From Stenotrophomonas sp. (GTDB lineage Bacteria; Pseudomonadota; Gammaproteobacteria; Xanthomonadales; Xanthomonadaceae): a stretch of DNA of 8,919 bases. Both the position numbers and the translations under genes were made by a program. The stretch covers positions 1-8,919 of the forward strand of contig DOKO01000273.1 in NCBI GenBank assembly GCA_003510825.1, written 5' to 3'. This document shows, in pieces, positions 7,301-8,919 of the stretch. The first letter of the stretch is position 1; each line of letters begins with the position of its first letter. The notes beneath the pieces are model-generated. The model saw only the letters and a program-made list of their open reading frames with translations. It searched no databases and had not been told where the DNA came from.

Positions 7301-7309
7301 TGTGGATAA
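7301..7309 (-). promoter_or_regulatory. DnaA box, perfect TTATCCACA
   Basis: The plus strand reads TGTGGATAA, so the minus strand carries the exact high-affinity DnaA box. It runs straight into an A-rich tract (7308-7313). Confidence 0.82.
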
Positions 7310-7336
7310 AAAAGCCCTTTTCAGCTGTCTGGAAAA

Positions 7337-7345
7337 CTATCCACA
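7337..7345 (+). promoter_or_regulatory. DnaA box with one mismatch
   Basis: CTATCCACA differs from TTATCCACA only at the first base. It is the third strong box within 68 bases. Confidence 0.6.
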
Positions 7346-7390
7346 GCTTCCCCCCCAGCCCCAAGGGCCCATATACAGGGGGTTTCAGGT

Positions 7391-7490
7391 GCATAAACAC
7401 CTTTTAAATCAATTAGATAACCCTGTTTTCCACGAAATCTGCCCCTACCATCACCACCATGCTTTAGATTTATACCCAGATTTAAAAGCT
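7391..7490. other. AT-rich patches, candidate DNA-unwinding element
   Basis: Bases 7391-7430 and 7461-7490 are each about 30% GC by count, in a window that is otherwise clearly GC-rich. The second patch has a direct repeat AGATTTA (7466-7472 and 7479-7485), and AGATAACCCTG at 7415-7425 resembles it. Such AT-rich repeats beside DnaA boxes are the usual layout of unwinding elements. A near-match to the IHF consensus lies at 7407-7419 (one mismatch). Confidence 0.4.
7470..7478 (+). promoter_or_regulatory. DnaA box with one mismatch in the AT-rich patch
   Basis: TTATACCCA differs from TTATNCACA only at position 7. It lies inside the AT-rich direct repeat region. Confidence 0.4.
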
Positions 7491-7521
7491 AGGGCAGCGC
7501 CTTTCGGCCAGAAAACCGGGC

Positions 7522-7530
7522 TGTGGACAG
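7522..7530 (-). promoter_or_regulatory. Degenerate DnaA box
   Basis: The minus strand reads CTGTCCACA, the same two-mismatch variant seen at 7254-7262 on the other strand. The two copies bracket the stronger boxes and the AT-rich patches. Confidence 0.3.
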
Positions 7531-7678
7531 TAGCGTCAGCAGAGCGCAGATCGGCCTGCTGAGAACTTCCAGGAATCGCTAGACCGTCGTGCATCCATCG
7601 AGCGAGGAACCGGTCGGGATCCAGGAAGCAGGGATCAAACCGGCAACGCGGAACTCCCGTTCCCGGGATCCTCCTCAA

Positions 7679-7694
7679 TGCTCCACGTGGAACC
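7679..7694. promoter_or_regulatory. parS-like ParB site beyond the dnaN terminator
   Basis: TGCTCCACGTGGAACC keeps the CCACGTGG core and differs from the site at 5805 by one base, C instead of T at position 3. It lies immediately after the T tract of the dnaN terminator. Confidence 0.7.
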
Positions 7695-7695
7695 C

Positions 7696-7724
7696 AAAAA
7701 AAAACGCCCGGATTTCCCGGGCGT
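7696..7724 (-). terminator. Intrinsic terminator of dnaN
   Basis: On the minus strand ACGCCCGG (7724-7717) pairs with CCGGGCGT (7711-7704) around a 5-base loop, followed by a run of nine T (7704-7696). It starts 29 bases after the dnaN stop. It should stop dnaN transcription and so separate dnaN from recF. Confidence 0.9.
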
Positions 7725-7728
7725 CTTC

Positions 7729-7744
7729 TGTTTCACGTGGAACA
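7729..7744. promoter_or_regulatory. parS-like ParB site just after dnaN
   Basis: TGTTTCACGTGGAACA fits the general parS consensus over all 16 bases; only one base pair breaks perfect symmetry. It begins 9 bases past the dnaN stop codon and 4 bases before the terminator stem. Confidence 0.82.
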
Positions 7745-7753
7745 ACGCAGACG

Positions 7754-8854
7754 TCAGAGACGCAGCGGCATCACCACATGGCGCGACTTCTCGCTGCTGG
7801 ATTCACGCACCAGCGCCGAGGAGTTGGAATCGCGCAGCTGGATGATGACTTCCTCGTCGCGCAGGGCGGACAGGGCATCCAGCAGGTAGTTCACGTTGAA
7901 GCCGATGGCCAGATCGCTGACCGTGGTGTCGGCCTCGATCTCTTCCTGGGCTTCTTCCTGCTCCGGGTTGTGCGCGCTGATCTTCAGGTTGCCCGGCGAG
8001 ACTTCCACGCGGATGCCGCGGTACTTCTCGTTGGACAGGATCGCGGCACGCTGCAGCGACGCGCGCAGGGCTTCACGATCCACCTTCACTTCGCGGTCGG
8101 CGCCGATCGGGATCACAGCCTCGTAATCCGGGAAGCGACCGTCGATCAGCTTCGAGGTGAAGGTGACATCGTCGCGCTTGACGCGCACGTGGCTGCGGCC
8201 GACTTCCAGCTCGATCTCGCGATCGCCGCTTTCCAGCAGGCGCTGCAGCTCGGTCACGCCCTTGCGCGGCACGATGATCTGGCGCTTGGAACCGCTGGGC
8301 TTGGCCAGGTCGGTTTCACACAGGGCCAGACGGTGGCCGTCGGTGGCGACGGTACGCAGGGCATCACCGCGCAGGTCGAACAGCAGACCGTTAAGGTAGT
8401 AGCGCACGTCCTGCTGGGCCATCGCGAACGCAGTGCGCTCGATCAGCTCCTTCAGGGTCGCTTCGCCGATGGCCACGCGCTCGGTGGCTTCCACTTCGTC
8501 CACCGACGGGAAGTCGTTGGACGGCAGCGTTGCCAGGGTGAAGCGGCTGCGACCGGCCTGCACGGTGATCTTGTCACCGGTCTGCGAGACGGTGATCCGG
8601 CTGCCATCGGGCAGGGCGCGGATGATCTCGAACAGTTTGCGGGCGGGGATGGTGGTTTCGCCGTCCTGGGCATCTTCAACCGCGATCCGCGACACCATCT
8701 CCACTTCCAGGTCGGTACCGGTCAGCGACAGCTGGCCGTTCTGCACCTGGACCAGGAAATTGGCCAGAACCGGAAGGGTCTGGCGGCGTTCGACCACGTT
8801 GACGACCTGTGCCAACGGCTTGAGAAAGGCTTCGCGCTGCAGTGTGAAACGCAT
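7754..8854 (-). CDS. dnaN: DNA polymerase III beta subunit (sliding clamp)
   Basis: A 366-residue protein, the same length as the E. coli beta clamp. It forms the ring that tethers DNA polymerase III to DNA and recruits many partners. Recognisable segments include VVERRQTLPVLAN (20-32), ATDGHRLA (170-177), FPDYEAVIP (241-249), NEKYRG (275-280) and the C-terminal VMPLRL (361-366), which with residues near 170-177 lines the clamp-binding pocket. The ATG start gives the usual MRFTLQREAF N-terminus. Its ribosome binding site is weak (CGGA about 6 bases upstream). The promoter cannot be fixed: a TTGATT (minus strand, 8894-8899) with a poor -10 17 bases on is the best candidate. A strong terminator follows the gene. 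Confidence 0.98.
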   Translation of the reverse strand: MRFTLQREAFLKPLAQVVNVVERRQTLPVLANFLVQVQNGQLSLTGTDLEVEMVSRIAVEDAQDGETTIPARKLFEIIRALPDGSRITVSQTGDKITVQAGRSRFTLATLPSNDFPSVDEVEATERVAIGEATLKELIERTAFAMAQQDVRYYLNGLLFDLRGDALRTVATDGHRLALCETDLAKPSGSKRQIIVPRKGVTELQRLLESGDREIELEVGRSHVRVKRDDVTFTSKLIDGRFPDYEAVIPIGADREVKVDREALRASLQRAAILSNEKYRGIRVEVSPGNLKISAHNPEQEEAQEEIEADTTVSDLAIGFNVNYLLDALSALRDEEVIIQLRDSNSSALVRESSSEKSRHVVMPLRL

Positions 8855-8919
8855 GTGGTTCCGTGCCCCTATGCTTTAAAAAAATGTGGAATAAATCAAA
8901 AGCTTGGTGGTGCTGGTAG
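8855..8919. other. Edge of the presumed dnaA-dnaN intergenic region
   Basis: These 65 bases precede dnaN and run off the window. They contain an 11-base pure A/T tract (8875-8885), a second A/T cluster (8890-8896) and TTATTCCACA on the minus strand, a DnaA-box-like sequence with one extra base. In Xanthomonas campestris the minimal oriC with few DnaA boxes and many short A/T clusters was reported in this intergenic region, as I recall, and what is visible agrees with that. dnaA itself is not in the window. Confidence 0.5.
8894..8906 (+). promoter_or_regulatory. Candidate IHF site
   Basis: AATCAAAAGCTTG fits the IHF consensus WATCAANNNNTTR at every defined position. IHF bends DNA at many gammaproteobacterial origins, so the location is sensible, but the consensus is loose. 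Confidence 0.4.

Larger units (their letters stand above)
6875..7753. other. Gene-free dnaN-recF intergenic region, origin-proximal regulatory block
   Basis: These 879 bases carry no credible gene. They contain three parS-like sites, two consensus DnaA boxes plus degenerate ones in 7254-7530, AT-rich patches near 30% GC, a 17-bp-arm inverted repeat, four copies of GAAATCTG and the dnaN terminator. The recF promoter must also lie here, but I could not place it with confidence. Bases 7531-7678 show only short repeats of GGGATC and a 5-bp hairpin (GGAAC/GTTCC). In close relatives dnaN, recF and gyrB are adjacent, so the size and signal density of this gap are notable. It may be an auxiliary or alternative part of the chromosomal origin. 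Confidence 0.65.

Noticed and set aside
7387..7405. AGGTG/CACCT hairpin followed by T residues as a plus-strand terminator of a small RNA
   Set aside because: The stem has 5 bp and the T run is short; no promoter for a plus-strand RNA was found upstream.
7185..7562. Plus-strand open frame of 125 codons in the dnaN-recF gap
   Set aside because: It runs through the DnaA boxes and AT-rich patches, lacks a clear ribosome binding site and shows no protein-like features.
7618..7670. Three GATC sites within 53 bases as a Dam/SeqA signal
   Set aside because: They are part of GGGATC(C) repeats, far fewer than at E. coli oriC, and SeqA-type control is not expected in this lineage.
3601..8191. CACGTG hexamers at 3601, 6043 and 8186 as further parS sites
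   Set aside because: Only the hexamer core is present; the flanking bases do not continue the palindrome.

Overview
The window is a stretch of core chromosome next to the replication origin of a high-GC gammaproteobacterium. All six protein genes lie on the minus strand. Read in their own direction the order is dnaN, recF, gyrB, a CPBP-family membrane protease, an M48-family lipoprotein metalloprotease and a secreted TPR protein. The gene order and protein sequences suggest Xanthomonadaceae, most likely Stenotrophomonas. The genus is an inference from recalled similarity and was not tested. No mobile element, CRISPR array, tRNA or rRNA was seen.

Right to left: bases 8855-8919 are the start of the presumed dnaA-dnaN intergenic region, with A/T tracts and one IHF-like site. 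dnaN (beta clamp, 7754-8854) ends at a clear intrinsic terminator that has a parS-like site on each side. An 879-bp gene-free gap (6875-7753) follows. It holds two consensus DnaA boxes and several degenerate ones, AT-rich patches, a 17-bp-arm inverted repeat, four copies of the octamer GAAATCTG, and three of the window's five parS-like palindromes. recF (5780-6874) contains the other two parS-like sites, both inside FHVE codons in the same frame. An extended -10 promoter sits just after recF and should drive gyrB (3208-5667). The last part (97-3140) encodes two envelope proteases and an exported TPR protein, with spacings of 67-131 bp.

How the parts fit together: DnaN is the replicase clamp, RecF loads RecA at gaps, and GyrB powers negative supercoiling. 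The non-coding signals suggest an origin-proximal centromere (ParB/parS) interleaved with a DnaA-binding region. In Xanthomonas campestris the minimal oriC was reported, as I recall, in the dnaA-dnaN intergenic region, so the dnaN-recF cluster here would be a second, possibly auxiliary, DnaA-binding block. The gene content is ordinary. The interesting signal is the architecture of the dnaN-recF gap and the parS sites embedded in coding sequence.
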